Shown: positions 15,933-16,113 of the stretch, piece after piece
Position numbering within the stretch: the first letter of the stretch is position 1
Layout of the letters: each line of letters begins with the position of its first letter
Source: Bacteroidota bacterium
Lineage (GTDB): Bacteria; Bacteroidota; Bacteroidia; NS11-12g; UBA955
Assembly (NCBI GenBank): GCA_027488495.1
Contig: JAIYBO010000014.1
Coordinates: 1-16,113, forward strand
Length of the DNA: 16,113 nucleotides
Direction: 5' to 3'
The notes under the pieces: generated by a model
The model's input: only the letters and a program-made list of their open reading frames with translations
What the model was told of the DNA's origin: nothing
Databases searched by the model: none
Made by a program: the position numbers and the translations under genes

Positions 15933-15957
15933 GTTATTTAAAATAATTCTAAATAAC
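15933..15957. repeat. A/T-rich inverted repeat after the glycosyltransferase
   Basis: GTTATTT (15933-15939) and AAATAAC (15951-15957) are perfect 7-bp complements with an 11-base loop, 11 bases after the glycosyltransferase stop. It could end that transcript, but the stem is weak and no T-run follows; it ends just before the -33 box of the next gene, so an operator is equally possible. Confidence 0.3.
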
Positions 15958-15958
15958 C

Positions 15959-15989
15959 TTTGCGAGCAGTAAAAATATTGCTAGTTTTG
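15959..15989 (+). promoter_or_regulatory. Consensus-like Bacteroidota promoter of the last gene
   Basis: TTTG (15959-15962), a 19-base spacer, and TAGTTTTG (15982-15989) match both known boxes (-33 TTTG, -7 TAnnTTTG) exactly. Transcription would start near 15993, giving a leader of about 25 bases before the ATG at 16019. This is the best promoter match in the window. Confidence 0.7.
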
Positions 15990-16001
15990 CACTGTTTAGA
16001 A

Positions 16002-16017
16002 TTGTTACAAATAACAA
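16002..16017 (+). repeat. Short leader hairpin before the last start codon
   Basis: TTGTTA (16002-16007) and TAACAA (16012-16017) are perfect complements around CAAA, ending one base before the ATG at 16019. In the message it would form a small stem over the ribosome-loading region; it may equally be a protein-binding site. The stem is A/U-rich and weak. Confidence 0.3.
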
Positions 16018-16018
16018 C

Positions 16019-16113
16019 ATGTCATCTACGAACCGCCCTGTTTTAAATATCACGTCTGCACTTTGTTTGGTCGTTGGTATGATGTTTATGAACATCGTAT
16101 CAGGTCAAAAAGC
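16019..16113 (+). CDS. Secreted protein, N-terminus only
   Basis: Thirty-one codons and two bases are visible before the right edge. The start reads MSSTNRPVLNITSALCLVVG, then MMFMNIVSGQK. This has a polar n-region with an Arg, a hydrophobic core (about 10-25) and a possible signal peptidase site after VSG, giving a mature protein beginning QK. Export is therefore likely; nothing can be said about the mature protein. It has its own strong promoter match at 15959-15989, so it is expected to be transcribed apart from the glycosyltransferase gene. Confidence 0.7.
   Translation, partial: MSSTNRPVLNITSALCLVVGMMFMNIVSGQK

Noticed and set aside
1..16113. A defence, CRISPR or mobile-element system
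   Set aside because: No repeat-spacer array, transposase, integrase, terminal repeats, tRNA or compositional break was seen; the helicase-nuclease looks like a phylum-typical repair enzyme rather than part of a defence island.

Overview
The window looks like ordinary chromosomal DNA of a member of the Bacteroidota, probably Flavobacteriia or a relative. This rests on three things. Several gene families are typical of that phylum (DUF1599, DUF2480, an IPExxxVDY-like protein next to pyk, a BT_3928-type DoxX protein, a one-polypeptide UvrD helicase/PD-(D/E)XK nuclease). Promoters resemble the TTTG / TAnnTTTG type. Clear Shine-Dalgarno sequences are mostly missing. No complete gene shows a frameshift, and I saw no tRNA, rRNA, CRISPR array or insertion sequence. 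Genes are densely packed and no gap exceeds about 100 bases.

Layout. 1-112 (-): start of a DoxX-type membrane protein cut by the window edge. 180-710 (-): DUF1599 protein with two repeats. 743-3922 (+): helicase-nuclease. 3946-6173 (-): the acpP-fabF-rnc operon, transcribed right to left (fatty acid synthesis plus RNase III). 6216-8142 (+): IPExxxVDY-like protein and pyruvate kinase, divergent from acpP. 8191-8703 (+): DUF2480 protein. 8744-9247 (-): small lipoprotein, convergent with DUF2480 across a hairpin. 9312-12630 (+): tight operon of an M61 peptidase with PDZ domain, an Ldh_2-family dehydrogenase and a 77-residue membrane protein. 12662-13993 (-): kynurenine 3-monooxygenase. 14058-15922 (+): NodB-type polysaccharide deacetylase overlapping by 4 bases with a membrane glycosyltransferase. 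16019-16113 (+): first 31 codons of a secreted protein behind a consensus-like promoter.

How the genes fit together. Several modules can be read: lipid synthesis with RNase III; a glycolysis end step (pyk); a kynurenine-pathway enzyme that probably feeds NAD synthesis or tryptophan breakdown; and a two-gene glycan-building unit (glycosyltransferase plus deacetylase). I did not find a clear undescribed defence or mobile system. The points most worth a second look are the conserved-but-unknown proteins (DUF1599 duplication, the DUF2480 cysteines, the degenerate IPExxxVDY motif), the cysteine spacing in the helicase-nuclease, the M61/Ldh_2/small-membrane-protein operon, and inverted repeats over two promoter or leader regions.
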